From assembly GCA_028583415.1 (NCBI GenBank), contig CM053275.1:88282278-88346277 (forward strand): a DNA stretch of 64,000 bases. Reading direction: 5' to 3'. Numbering within the stretch: the stretch's first letter is position 1; each line of letters opens with the position of its first letter. The stretch is from Protea cynaroides. Taxonomy: Eukaryota > Streptophyta > Magnoliopsida > Proteales > Proteaceae. The notes beneath the pieces were generated by a model. That model saw nothing but the letters and a program-made list of their open reading frames with translations, was not told the origin of the DNA and made no database searches. Positions 35,901 to 46,693 of this stretch are shown in pieces. The position numbers were made by a program, and so were the translations under genes.

Positions 35901-38900
35901 CAACTTTATCAAAATTTGACATCAGTTTCATGTTTGGCAATCCAGGAACAATTGATGTTGACATGATGGGTTTCTCAAATAAAGTAGTCCAAAATTTTTG
36001 TCTTTAGATTTTTGTAAAATTTAATGTCGTACCTTATTTGAGAAATAACTTGTTTCGATGATGAAGACTGCACTGCAACAAATAAAGACTTTGATGTTGA
36101 ATCGTATCACAAATGATACTGTCCTAAAGACAGAAATTTTCCCCCAATGGTGCAACTAGGTTTTGACGCAAATCTGACTCCAAGATAAAGCAGCTTCTTG
36201 ACTTCCCATATTAAACCTGCACTGGTCTAATACGCCCCTTTGAGTACTTCGGAGTGGTACTAAGACATATGCAGATGTCGATGATGAAAAAAATCAATTT
36301 ATATGATAAATCAAAATAAAAATCAACAGGGTGACAACATATGGTATTGGTTATCAGGGAGGGAGAAAGAGAGAGAGCATTAGTTTCATAAAAAAATTTG
36401 AACCCAATAGAGGGCTCATACTATCCTATTTATAGAGTTGGACATGCCCTTTCTAAGCCTCCTTAGATGTAGATGTGTCATTTCATTCCAACGGCTCAGA
36501 TCATTAGATTCTGATCTGATGGTTTAGATTACACCCCTTACCAAAGGATCCGTCCTATTGAACAGATGCACCTCTACGATCTAACGGTTTGAATTATTTG
36601 AATCTAATCTGACCGTTAAGATCGTACATGTTCCCAAAGGATCTGTTCCATTGAATGGATGTGTCCTTACGATCTTAACGGCTTGGATTGATTGATCTTA
36701 ATCCAAGCGTTCATATCAAATCCCTTTGGTAAGAGTGTGTCCCTTTGAATAGTCATATCCATTCAGCAATGAATCCGGTTGGGTTTGGATAACGGAATGA
36801 ACCGCATCCGACCCAACATAAACAAAAAAATAATCCAACTCTAAAAAATATATCTTGAGTTGACCTACACCCACACCCAAAATTAAGACAACCAATAAAA
36901 ATTCTAATAATTGTAACTTGATATACACTTCCTCTGTGTGGTTTTTGGCTTTCTCCCTTTTCGAAGGACCTAGTTACCCTTGTATAATGTTTTCTCTCCT
37001 TAGTGGATGAATGACATGTGCCCCCCCCACCCAGAAGAAGAAGAAGAAAAAAAAAAAAAAAAAAAAAACCCTGCTCGAGACCCACGGGTAGATCTGTCCC
37101 AGAACCATCCTTTCAATAAGCAATCAGTTCCAAAATCCATTTCCAGGATTGTCCCAATAAGCAAGCTTATGGATGGAACGGCTCCAATTCCTAATGGACC
37201 CGTTTTAATCGAGTTCTAGTCTCCAGTTTAGAGTTCAGATCACCTACATGTACATGCAATCTCCATGGGATCTTATCACCTTTGATGTGGTATAGGACCC
37301 ACATCCAGAGTGTGTGACCCACTTAGATATGGAGGGTACTGCAATCCCAACAAAGACACAAATACATGTAAATAAACTATTCTCCCAAAATTTACACCCC
37401 CTAACACAAAACAAAAATACATTCAAATTAAATATAAAAAAAAATTCATATTTTGTTTCAAACCTTAACCCGAATCAGTCCATCAGTTTGAAACTCCCAG
37501 TCAAGTATGTAATCATAGTTCCCTACTGATGCTGCCATTCTAACCACCAAAGTCACTTTCGGTCTTGCCTCCCGAATCTGTCCAAAAACATTTAAGAGAA
37601 GGGAAGGGTAGGGTCTATCAACTCCAAGAGAGAGAAATAATAATAATAATAATATAATCAATGTTGTGGTCTGTACAAACCTCCATTCCACTGATCGGGG
37701 TCTCCGAGTGCCGCCAACCAATATCACCGGCGTAACGCTCGAACACACACATCATGTTCGATTGAACATAAGGTTTACCGTCAGTCGCCGTGAAAACGCC
37801 GTCCATATAGTAAGCGTTACGAGGGCAATCATTAAGTGGAACCAACGACATCGCCGTCAAACCCATACCATACTCGCCGGCATCCATGTATGTCTTGAAG
37901 TACCAGGCCTCAGCAGGATCCATGTAAGGCACAAACAGCTCCGATGAGAATCCCTTGTACATCACCCTCTTGGTTCGACCGGTATTTGAATCATGAACCA
38001 CGGCTCGGGATATTATGACCCCGGCTCGTGGATCGGGTTTCAAGTGAAATTCCCAATTAGCCCATCTCACCATGTGTCCTTCCACACTAAAACTGGGTCC
38101 TTTTGGTTGTTCTATAGATATTGGGTTGAGTGGCTTCATCATCTCCTCTGGTTTGTTTTTTGCCACGTGGCGGTAATCAGTGTCTGTTGCTGCAGGAATT
38201 GGGATTCCTCTACCGGTGTGGGAGATCCGTAAGATCTCTCTGTTGTCTACATCGACGGTGACGGTGAGTCCTTCGATGGGTCTCATATAGAAATTTATAG
38301 TCCCTTCATTGGAGTAACACTGTACCTTTACTAATCTTCTTCCTTCTTCATTCTCCCCGTACCAACCGACTGCTAGTGGTGAGCAGGTCAAATCGGATAA
38401 TCGAACGCCTCTCTCAGCGATGATCTTGATGAATTCAGGATTGGTGAGAGGAGCTTGAGTGGCAAATCTCATGTCATCGAAGGTAAGCATTGGATATCCA
38501 GAGCCTTGATAGATCTCGTGGCTTGTGATTTGATCTGATTCTAAATCGATGATCATCAAATTTGATTTGCCATTCAAGAATGCAATCACGAATGCTTTTC
38601 TTGGAGGAAGAGGATCGCCTTTGTTCCAGGTGAGGACGATCGATTTGTCTGGTTCTTCGAGATAAACAGAATGGATTGCTGGAAAAGAAGGGATAAATGG
38701 TGGGTAAGATGAGAGGATTGTTCGGATTTTGTTGATTTCTTGTAAGGTAAGTGGATCTAGTGGGTGGTGAGGGATTTCAGTCTGGTGGTTTACAGGTTTT
38801 GGGTTTTTTAGGGTTTCTAGAACTTCGCTGGATTTAGCTTGAATTCGGTTTTTAGAGATGCACCATGATTTATTGAGAGAGCAATCAAAACCAAGAGGGT

Positions 38901-38982
38901 TGGTTGGGAACCATGAACGCGTAAATAAAATGATACCTAAGAAGAAGAGAAAGAAGATACGAAAGATTGTAGTGATTTCCAT
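28620..38982 (-). CDS. Copper-containing primary amine oxidase (CuAO-2), 5 exons
   Basis: Second CuAO gene. Exons: 38982-37681, 37577-37464, 29641-29186, 29054-28957 and 28830-28620, all GT-AG, totalling 2181 nt and 726 aa. Exons 2 and 4 have exactly the same lengths (114 and 98 nt) as in CuAO-1, and intron phases agree. The protein starts MEITTIFRIFFLFF, a hydrophobic N-terminus suggesting secretion or membrane anchoring. Key residues: catalytic base Asp367 (TYMDAGEYG), topaquinone Tyr455 (NYDY), copper His514 and His516 (VHDHY) and His676 (GFHHIP). The C-terminus ends ATASV without a peroxisomal signal. Intron 1 is 103 bp, but intron 2 is about 7.8 kb because a decayed copia element sits in it. 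The ORF is intact despite that insertion, so the gene may still work if the long intron is spliced. The exon 3-5 block is 7.8 kb from the exon 1-2 block and could be mistaken for a separate gene. Confidence 0.93.
29883..29926. repeat. (AT)n microsatellite in CuAO-2 intron 2
   Basis: Uninterrupted AT dinucleotides, 22 units. Confidence 0.97.
30344..31590 (-). repeat. Copia 3' LTR
   Basis: Bounded by the inverted TGTTGTA/TACAACA. It aligns with 36010-36880 from the end at 30344 to about 31217. The rest, to 31590, includes a TATA-like ACTATATATAAGG on the plus strand and has no counterpart at the other LTR. Confidence 0.85.
32121..35964 (-). pseudogene. Copia gag-pol remnant
   Basis: Read leftward from an ATG at 35964 (MSTSIVPGLPNMKL, a gag start). 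The gag nucleocapsid knuckle at about 35200-35240 is damaged (CFVCGKLGYFKKDY, with the His and last Cys replaced). Protease follows (DTGATKH, about 35060). Integrase core spans 34270-34557 (HSDLCDF, FIDDYSRYTKVY, LRTDRGTEY). Reverse transcriptase spans about 32600-33500 with the catalytic YMDD at about 33108. RNase H is at 32121-32567 (SSTMEAEFVALG). Many stops and frameshifts separate these pieces, so no active polyprotein is possible. Confidence 0.88.
36010..36880 (-). repeat. Copia 5' LTR, truncated
   Basis: Shares long stretches with the 3' LTR, for example CCTGCACTGGTCTAATACGC and TTCGGAGTGGTACTAAG. It stops abruptly at about 36880, where the sequence becomes unrelated, so the start of this LTR is lost. 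Confidence 0.8.
37227..37385 (+). repeat. Dispersed repeat family R150, copy A
   Basis: AGATCACCTACATGTACATG, CCATGGGATCTTATC, GACCCACATCCAGAGTGTGT, GATATGGAGGG, and the final ATACATGTAAATAAACTATT. It lies in CuAO-2 intron 2 outside the copia element. Confidence 0.7.
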
Positions 38983-39034
38983 CTCTTTCTCTCTCTAAGA
39001 ATTGTAAAGAAGTTGCAGGGACTATAAACGGGAG

Positions 39035-41166
39035 CTAGTGATAAGAAGAACCAGAAGAGAGAGAAAGATAACAGACTGTAAGGTCACTGGAGCTAGAGAC
39101 CAGACGAACTAAGCAAAGGTATTTTTTCGGGAGTTCAAATTGTCTGATTCTGATTCACTATCTCTGATCAAATTGTCTGATCTGATTCTGAGCTAGAGAT
39201 GAACTAAATACTCAACTTATCTCTGATCTGATTCCAGAGATCTCACCAGCATTTCTCTACTCTTTATGGAATTCCATATGTTGTGGGACCCACCTCTAAA
39301 AATATGGGACCCACTAATAATTATCACGACATCCGATGATATTCTACCGTGGAACATTAAACACCATGCAAAATCATTCGGTTGTTATATTAACACGTGT
39401 ATTTTATGCTAATCTAGACAATATGAGTGTAGTATTACGCTGTTATCTTGACAACTGGCATGTCTGTCAACATGTCAAAAGAACTTTATTTAAAAAAAAA
39501 AATCTGTGGGCAAAAATCGTATATTCCTATATATAGATATATATATCTGTGGGAATTGGGGTGGAGAGAGAAATTAAAAAAAAAAGGAAGAAATAAAAAA
39601 AAAAGGAAAGATACATGAGAGGTTGTGAAAAGGGATCACATGCATTGCTGACCATATAGGAATCTTTGACCCATATATTATTTAACCATAAATATAAGAA
39701 GCTAAATTGCCAATGTGATCAAAATGGTAAAGTCATTAAATAATTATTATAAGTGACATTTATTATCTCTCCTTATTTTTACTAATTTAATTTAGGAATT
39801 AGGAGGATTAGGTTTCCAAAATTTTGAAACCTCTTTGAAAGTAGATTTATGTAGTGAAAGAATAATTTAATTAATTAATATCATCAAATTAGATTTGCAA
39901 ATGTCTATAATTGATATTTTATTTTAACATGAGTAAATATTTAAATATTGGAAAATGAAATATACTTTTTTTAAATAAAAAAAATATGTCCCTTGATCTA
40001 AAAATAGTATCTACAATAAAAATATATTACTAATTCATGTCAGAAATGAACTACTACTAATCAAGTTGAAGGATTGAGTCTGGAAGGTTCAATTTTACAC
40101 TAATACATTATGGCATAACAATAAGTACAAATTTTTAAATAGTAAAAGGATATATTTATTTTTCTCCAATCCATCACATATTTCCAACAAAATTCAATCA
40201 AGTGGATCAAATAATTGAAAGTAACTCCTCAACAAAGTCTCTAGGCTAATTTGACCAACATTTATGCAAATGAAAGAAGTTTCTTTTCAGTCAAGTTTCC
40301 ATCATATATTTGGCCAAAGTGACTACTGATAGGATACATTTCGTGTCATGTTTAACTCTAACCTGATAGGGATGGGTGCGGCTTGTTTCAAGTTGACTGG
40401 TCCTCAAGTTGGTGATCTAGCGATTTGAGTCAATCCATGTGCTCGGAGTGAAATCTAGCCGTTGAATCATGACTGAAGAGACTGCTCAACTTGAGACGAG
40501 TTCCTTTTGATAAGATAATTTTTACATGTGAATTTGAACAGAACAATGACTATCAGAGACAAGGGGAAAGAGAGGACAATTTGGATTATTTATAAATATT
40601 TAATTATTTAACTATTTGTAATTATTAATTCAAAAGAACTTTTTTTTTTTATATTTATGAAATTTTAATGAATTATTTACAACCCAATTCAACTAATCAT
40701 ATCACAAGTAAATCTACCAAAAATTTCATTGGTGAAAAATCCTATAAAAAAATTAGAGACTGAAGCATCATGGTTATTTTACATATATTTATTAAAAAAA
40801 GATAAGAAGTCATTGTTTGAAATATCTCACCTTTAAAAAACACAAACCCCAGTCACCCCATGTATATTGAAGTTCTCGCATAATGTTCCCCTCATCCCAT
40901 CTAGAATCATGATAATATATCATTCGTCCTCTAGTACTCTTGTAGAGAACCCTTCTCTTATATTTATTTAAAAGTAAACTATGAATTATTTATAGAAATA
41001 GAGAATTGCAATATTACTTCACCACAAAAATCCATTCCCTCTCTATTAAACTTCAAGTTTTGAATATTTACATTTTTTTATTACAAAAAATTAATTACTT
41101 ATTTTTTCTGCAAATTATTAAAGAAAACATATATTTAGTATCCAAAATCCATAAATATTATTATCA
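39035..41166. other. Non-coding upstream region of CuAO-2
   Basis: No gene seen. Short TCTGATCTGATTC-like repeats occur at about 39138-39240. A TATA-like TTTATAG lies at 39021-39028 on the minus strand, rather close to the ATG at 38982. From about 39755 the sequence is the second copy of the duplicated flank. Confidence 0.5.
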
Positions 41167-41175
41167 TTTTTTTAA

Positions 41176-42874
41176 AGGATAAATTTCAGCTACCCCCATA
41201 ATAGTTTCGAAACATCATTTACCACCCACATTTTTCAAAAAACATCAACTACACCCAATTAACTGACGGAAGAGACTGAAATCACTCTTAAACATTTTTA
41301 TCTTTTTTGTTTTTATTGAAAATTTTAAAAAATTAATAAATTACTAATATAACCTTATTATTTCCTTTCTTCTATCCCTCTCTCATCGTTCTCCCCGTTG
41401 AGCTATTGTATTCAAGGCATCTCTCCTCTCTCATCGTTGAGATTTTTAATTACCATTTCCAATAAACTGGTCATCAATGGCTCTGCCATTGGAAAATAGA
41501 GAAGAGAGCACGAGAGCAGCCAAGAAAGAAAGAGACCCTTCGTCCCTATCTGAAATTTGTCTCCTAATCTGTCTAGATCTGAAATTTAAAGCAGACAAAG
41601 CTTTACAAATTCCAACCTTCCTTAGATGACTAGATGATCCATCCATATCTCTTTCTCTGCGATTGATCATCAGCGTCGTTGCAGGCATCATTTTGAACTC
41701 ACACTAATCTCCCTTCCATAATCCCATTTTCCAGTGTTGCTTCCACAAAGAGGAAGAAGAATAGAAACAATAAATGTATCAAGGCTTATTCCCTCTCTCT
41801 GCATCAGGTTCACAAGCCTCCACATCTCATGAAACTCAAGATCAACAGAATTAGCATACCCAGATATCAAAACATTTCAAGAAGCACAACTTCTCTGACC
41901 TATTTCATTGAAAACCTTGTGAACTCTTGCAACAACTTCTCTGACCCATTTCATTGAAAACCCGTACATTGACATAAGGGAATTCGCAACAATTGTATCT
42001 GAAACAAACCCTATTTGTATACTCTTGCAGTGAATCACTTTCCCAATCTCTGCGCTTTCGAGCTCAGCAGAAATTTTCAAAAGCGTTGCAAAAGTGAAGT
42101 CATCCGGCATTATTTCATTCCCTCTACACATTTGATTAAAAAGCTTGAGGGCCTCTTTGAACATATGGTTTCTAGCGTAGCCACTAATCAATGAGTTCCA
42201 AACGAAGACATTCTTCTCGCGAACCGAATCAAAGACAAGGAGAGAATTTCTTGGAAACCCACATATGGAATAAACGGAGATCAGTTTCGTGGCAAGAAAC
42301 GGACTCTGATTGAAACCAAGTGATAAAATTCAGCAGTGGCATTGTTGTATATGTTTTAGAGATCTGGCTTCAATGGAGCATTGCAGGAGTTGAAGAATGT
42401 GGCAGGAGGGTTCAAGGGCAGTAGCAGAAGCGTGAAAACAATGGCTTTTCTGTGCAAGTAGTGTCTTTGCAGACAAAACAAGGCTTTTGATTTGGGGTTT
42501 TTTCAAACAAAGATTGCCGCCGGCCAAAGCTTCGTTGTGCCATCGTCAGGGAAGAAAAGGCTTGCATCGTCGTCGGCGAAGATAATCGGAGAAGAAATGA
42601 TAGATCTAGAGAAGAAGAAGAAACAAGATTTAGATTTGGGGTTTTACTCTCCTTAAGTGAAGGAGGATAAAATCGTCTTTTAACATTTCCTTAAGGGCAT
42701 TATTGTTCATTTCAAAATCAATTTTGGATGACATCAGCAACTAACGGAATTCGTTTAACGGAGTGGATTTATTTGATTAACGGTGGTAAATGTTTGGATG
42801 GTAGTTGATGTTTTTTGAAAAATATAATTGGTAGGTGATGTTTCGAAACTATTGGGATAACTGAAATTTATTCT
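41176..42874. mobile_element. Pack-MULE carrying a PPR gene fragment, 9-bp TSD
   Basis: Long TIRs: the left end AGGATAAATTTCAGCTACCC, with CGAAACATCA and TTTTTCAAAAAACATCAACT further in, matches the complement of the right end (AGAATAAATTTCAGTTATCC and the same inner phrases) over about 90 bp. The 9-bp direct repeat TTTTTTTAA flanks both ends (41167-41175, 42875-42883); it is homopolymer-rich, so slightly weaker evidence. Inside there is no transposase but a minus-strand PPR-like fragment plus leader-like GA-rich sequence (42540-42640). A non-autonomous Mutator element carrying host gene sequence is a Pack-MULE by definition. Confidence 0.85.
41688..42527 (-). pseudogene. Captured pentatricopeptide-repeat (PPR) gene fragment
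   Basis: PPR proteins are organellar RNA-binding proteins built of 35-residue repeats. One reading frame of 280 codons runs from the ATG at 42527 (MAGGNLCLKKPQIKSL) to 41688. It contains PPR phrases: LLQCSIEARSLKHIQQCH, LISVYSICGFPRNSLLVFDS, VWNSLISGYARNHMFKEAL, DDFTFATLLKISAELESAE and LISGYANS. Only two in-frame stops interrupt it (near 42333 and 41877). A typical protein has ten or more repeats; only about four or five are present, so the 3' part was never captured or is lost. The N-terminus with Ser/Ala residues could be an organelle-targeting peptide (inference). Confidence 0.82.
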
Positions 42875-42883
42875 TTTTTTTAA

Positions 42884-42886
42884 GCT

Positions 42887-42921
<35 letters not shown>

Positions 42922-43702
42922 CTTGAATTATAAAGACGGGCCTCTTGCGTGAAAGTGGGGACTTCTGTTAATAATTCAATGAGAATGTAAGTTTGAAACA
43001 TGCATGCATTCAAAAGCTTCCAAAATGAATTATTAATCTGAGTAGGTGGAGAGAAGTTGGACATTAGGGGTTGCATGACGTCCAATAGCGGGGCCCATGA
43101 CATGATGAGAAGAAAGTGAAGTGGGTGGTTGTAATAGTTGGTGCTAACTTCGTTTGGTTGCAAGGAAATCAAGGGAAAGAAAAATGAATATTTTTCAACT
43201 TAAAAAGAAAATGATAATCATTATTCAAGGTTGTCTTTGTATATATTATAGAAATAATTATATAATATTATGACATATGTAATTTTTTGGTATAATTTAT
43301 GGTATTTATTTATATTTAAAATAAATTAATATAATTTAAAATCTAAAAATAGGTTAGATAATGTTTATCATTATTGTGATAATCTATTATTATTATTTTA
43401 TTTCTATGATACCATGGTTGTTATTTATGGCTCATCATTTAATCTAAAAAAAGATTTATCATAAATAACTTATAAACATAAATATAAACTATACCAAATA
43501 GAGTATAAATTACTTAAATTTCTCATTATATCTAGTATAGATACTGAGTTCTTTGTCACCTAGGATGGAGAAAAAAATCTCATAACCCATAGGTTTCAGA
43601 CTTCCGATAGCATAAGACTGATCCAAAAGAGTAGACTAAGAAATCTTCTTCCAAAGTATGCCGCTTTTTCGTTTGAGATTTTGGATCTAGCCCAACAACT
43701 TC
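42884..43702. other. Non-coding stretch
   Basis: Starts with a T-run (about 42890-42919), continues with the last block of the duplicated flank (about 43040-43110) and AT-rich sequence. No gene seen. Confidence 0.6.
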
Positions 43703-43705
43703 TAA

Positions 43706-44359
43706 GGCTATGTTTGGTATCATTTTTGTTTTTGTTTTTTATATATTTAATAAAAATCATTTCGAAAATGATTTTTGTTCAAAAATAAAATGTTGTTTGG
43801 TAGCTATAATAAAAATAGATGGTAAAATGAAAAACAGATTTGGCATACTATGTCTAAAAATGATTTTGAAAGTCTTCATCTTCCTCTGTCATGGAGCGTT
43901 TATTCCTCTTCCTCTGTCAAGGGATTATGGAAAAAAATCAAACTAGGAACCGTCTTTGGAGAAACGACGTCGCTTCCGTTGGAATGATTGTTGTCGTCGT
44001 CGTCGTCGTCGTCGCTGTCAGAGCCGTCTTTAGGACAAAGTTGTAGGTCTGCGTCTCTGTGCTTTACTTATGTTCGTCAACGAGAAGAGTGCTTGAGGGT
44101 TTGAATTGGGGTGGTTTTATAAAAGGAAACTAAATTACTTTTTTAACCCTTTATTTTAACACATGTTTTAAGTGTTTTGCGCAAAACACAACAAAAATAA
44201 TTTTTGACCAAAAATCAAAAAGAGGTTGAGACCTCTTTTTGAATTTTGACTTGTTTTTATTTTTATTTTTCATAAATAGCACTCATAAATTATGCAAAAC
44301 CCCTTCAAAACTATAAATTTAAACAAAAATCAAAAACAAAAATGATACCAAACACAGCC
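43706..44359. mobile_element. Tourist-like (PIF/Harbinger) element, 654 bp
   Basis: Nearly perfect TIRs GGCTATGTTTGGTATCATTT and (complement of the right end) GGCTGTGTTTGGTATCATTT, extending into TTTGTTTTTG. TAA flanks both ends (43703-43705, 44360-44362). TAA duplication plus GGC..GTTTGGTAT ends are typical of Tourist/Harbinger MITEs. The interior has a (GTC)n run at about 43994-44016 and no transposase. Confidence 0.82.
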
Positions 44360-44924
44360 TAAGCCATGGTAAAAATTTCCTTTCTTTCATTGAGCTCCCT
44401 TGCCCTCTGGAAGGTCTAGTCTATCAAATGATAAACTATGAACTATTCTAATAGCCCGGGCCAAGCAAAAGTTGCATGACAATTAGACAGTAGCTCCCCG
44501 GGCCGAGTAGATCCAGAACCAAAACAAAAAATGGGAGTCCAATTCTATGAACGAAAAAATTTCTTCAGCTTTACATCCCAAGTCTCCCAGTCAGCCCTCT
44601 TGGCCACCTACATAGGGAAGTTTCCAAAAGGAGAGAAACTGGGCTCTTGATGAGAATCTCATAATAATAGAGAGGCAACATAAGAAATTCATTTTGTAGG
44701 TTTAGATAATAATGAATCTAACGATTAATATAAAATAAACATTTTTGAAAGTAGAACAAAGTAAAATATAAAATAATTTGAAATTAATGACGATAAAATA
44801 AGGTTTCTTTTTTGCATTTGAAAATTTTCAATTCCCTTTTATTTTGATGATTTCCCTTCTAATCAAACGAAGCCAACGAGGTAAGAGAGAGAATGATGCC
44901 ACTTGGCAGTCACCACGAACAAAT

Positions 44925-45169
44925 GATCCAAATCGTCTCCTCCCAAGGGTTGGGGAGGAGACTTGGCTGCCACCAGCCGATGCCCGACACATGGGCGTCG
45001 GTTGGATCCGAGCCCTCCATTGGAGTTGGTAAGGTGAGCCAATAGAGGGTGTCGGCTTATGCACTGGCTGGAATGGAGGGCTCGGATCCAGCCGATGCCC
45101 ACGTGTTGGGCATCAGCTAGTGGTAGCCGAGTCTCCTCACGAACCCCTTGGAGGAGACGATTTGAATTC
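44925..45169. mobile_element. GC-rich hairpin MITE, about 245 bp, copy 4
   Basis: Ends GATCCAAATCGTCTCCTCC and GGAGGAGACGATTTGAATTC are inverted; the interior is an imperfect palindrome with GGATCCGAGCCCTCCATT and AATGGAGGGCTCGGATCC arms. The ends match the hairpin family. No TSD could be read. 44363-44924 shows no gene. Confidence 0.72.
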
Positions 45170-45207
45170 TTGTTTTGCTATTCGAAAAAAACAGAAATCA
45201 AGGAAAA

Positions 45208-45360
45208 AAATAGTAATTTAATGGGAGAAGCCAAATTTGGAAACTTGACCAGTTGGGAAGAGAGAAAATATCAGAAACTAGAGAGAGAAAAATAACAATT
45301 TAATGGAAGAAGCCAAATTTGGAAACTCACCCTGTTGGGAAGAGAGAAGATATCAAACAT
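45208..45360 (+). repeat. Tandem duplication, unit about 80-90 bp, two copies
   Basis: AATTTAATGGGAGAAGCCAA and TTTGGAAACTTGACC at 45213 recur at 45298 as AATTTAATGGAAGAAGCCAA and TTTGGAAACTCACCC, each followed by TTGGGAAGAGAG. Confidence 0.8.
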
Positions 45361-45408
45361 TGGAGATATCACCATTGAGCACTATCCCTTTGGAGTAATA
45401 TTACTTCC

Positions 45409-46307
45409 TGTTGTTGATGGATTCCGTTCAATGCTTCAGATGATGTCAAGTAGCTACAACACAAACAAGGCAGTAAGGTGGGTGGGTTTTACCCCGTGGC
45501 CGCTCCGATGCCAAACTCAATAGGTCTCCAAAACAATCAGAATGTAACTTATAGTGAGACATTAAAGCTCATTTGAGAGTGGAGTTCCTGAGGTACTGGA
45601 GTTCTAGAAAGCTTTCTCCTTCCTAGTGGAGAAGATGAACAGTAGAAAATGGGATATTCAGAGTGAAATTGGATAGGATAACAGTACCTAGAGATGGAAA
45701 TTTTTGGATCCTTTGCAATCGATAGTTCTCCAGTATTTATAGAACCATGGTGAAACTTCTCGGGCAATCTTTCCCCCATCTACCACCATCTCTATTACGT
45801 GTCAGACAGAGAGAACTAGGACTAGGCAGCTACGACCCTTTAGGGTGGCGCATACATGTCTTGTTTACCTTTTTCGACCCCCTTTCGACCCCCCTTACGT
45901 CTACGTCAACTACTTCCTCTGCCAACTATGGCCTTCATTTCCCACTTATCGAGTAGAAATCCTACTTTTTGCTGATTCGGTCCATGATATATTGGCGTGG
46001 CTGATCAAGTCAGTACATCTTACATTTATGGTTGTTGTCGGCATTTATAAGCATTAATGATAATGCATTTAATATCCCACTACTCCTTTCCACCTATCTT
46101 ATCACCGCTCTTATACCCAGGGTGGTCGAATTAGATCTCTTTTCCCCGATTATCATCAGATGGATTTTCCCTTATCCATACACTCCTTGCTTGGATGAGT
46201 GCCACATGTAATATCTTGTATATGTCTTACTGATCCATTATCAATGGTCTGAATTCTGGATTTCTTACTGACGGTCTGATTTAGCACGGACTTATTTTCC
46301 CCCAACA
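45409..46307 (-). repeat. Tat-like element, 3' LTR
   Basis: Begins TGTTGTTGATGG and ends CCCCCAACA on the plus strand; collinear with 62020-62907 (shared phrases GGTGGGTTTTACCCCGTGGC, TCGAGTAGAAATCCTACTTT). 899 bp. Confidence 0.92.
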
Positions 46308-46693
46308 GAACCCCTTTGCCTCCTTAGGGTCGTTTCGACTCGAGGTGGCAATCCCTTGGGGAAAATGCTTCTCCCCCGCACGTGTATGCACCTCATACGC
46401 CCGTTCTCTTTGTAACATTATGTAATTGATTGAGCCGTCACTTCATTATGGATTCCACGAACCCCGCCAATTTTTTGTTCATCCAAGCCATCCATGTGTT
46501 GCTTCCCCCCAAAAATGTCGCATCCGTAGCTTGGTTTTCAATCGCACCGCTCGAGATACATCACGACAATTTGTGGGGACAGAATCCATCGCAAACTTAT
46601 AAATTACAGACAGTTTTTGCCATCATTTCTTCTTTCAAAGTAGGTTTTGAGTTTTTTTCTTTTAGATTTTCTATATTTTAATCCTAACCGGCC

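Larger units (their letters stand above)
30344..36880 (-). mobile_element. Ty1/copia retrotransposon, decayed, in CuAO-2 intron 2
   Basis: The element runs leftward, in the same sense as the host gene. The 3' LTR is 30344-31590 (1247 bp; ends TGTTGTA and TACAACA). A purine tract (CTTGTGGGGGAATTG on the minus strand) lies just outside it. The coding order on the minus strand is gag, protease, integrase, RT, RNase H, which defines Ty1/copia. The right-hand 5' LTR (36010-36880) matches only the 3' two-thirds of the other LTR; roughly 370 bp of its 5' end is missing, so no TSD can be read on that side. A standard primer-binding site was not found next to the 5' LTR. Confidence 0.9.
39755..43180. 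repeat. Duplicated upstream flank of the CuAO pair, copy 2
   Basis: Counterpart of 22470-24080 with blocks in the same order. It is longer because the Pack-MULE at 41176-42874 sits between the block at about 40740 and the block at 43079. The flank therefore helps show that the Pack-MULE inserted after the duplication. Confidence 0.6.
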
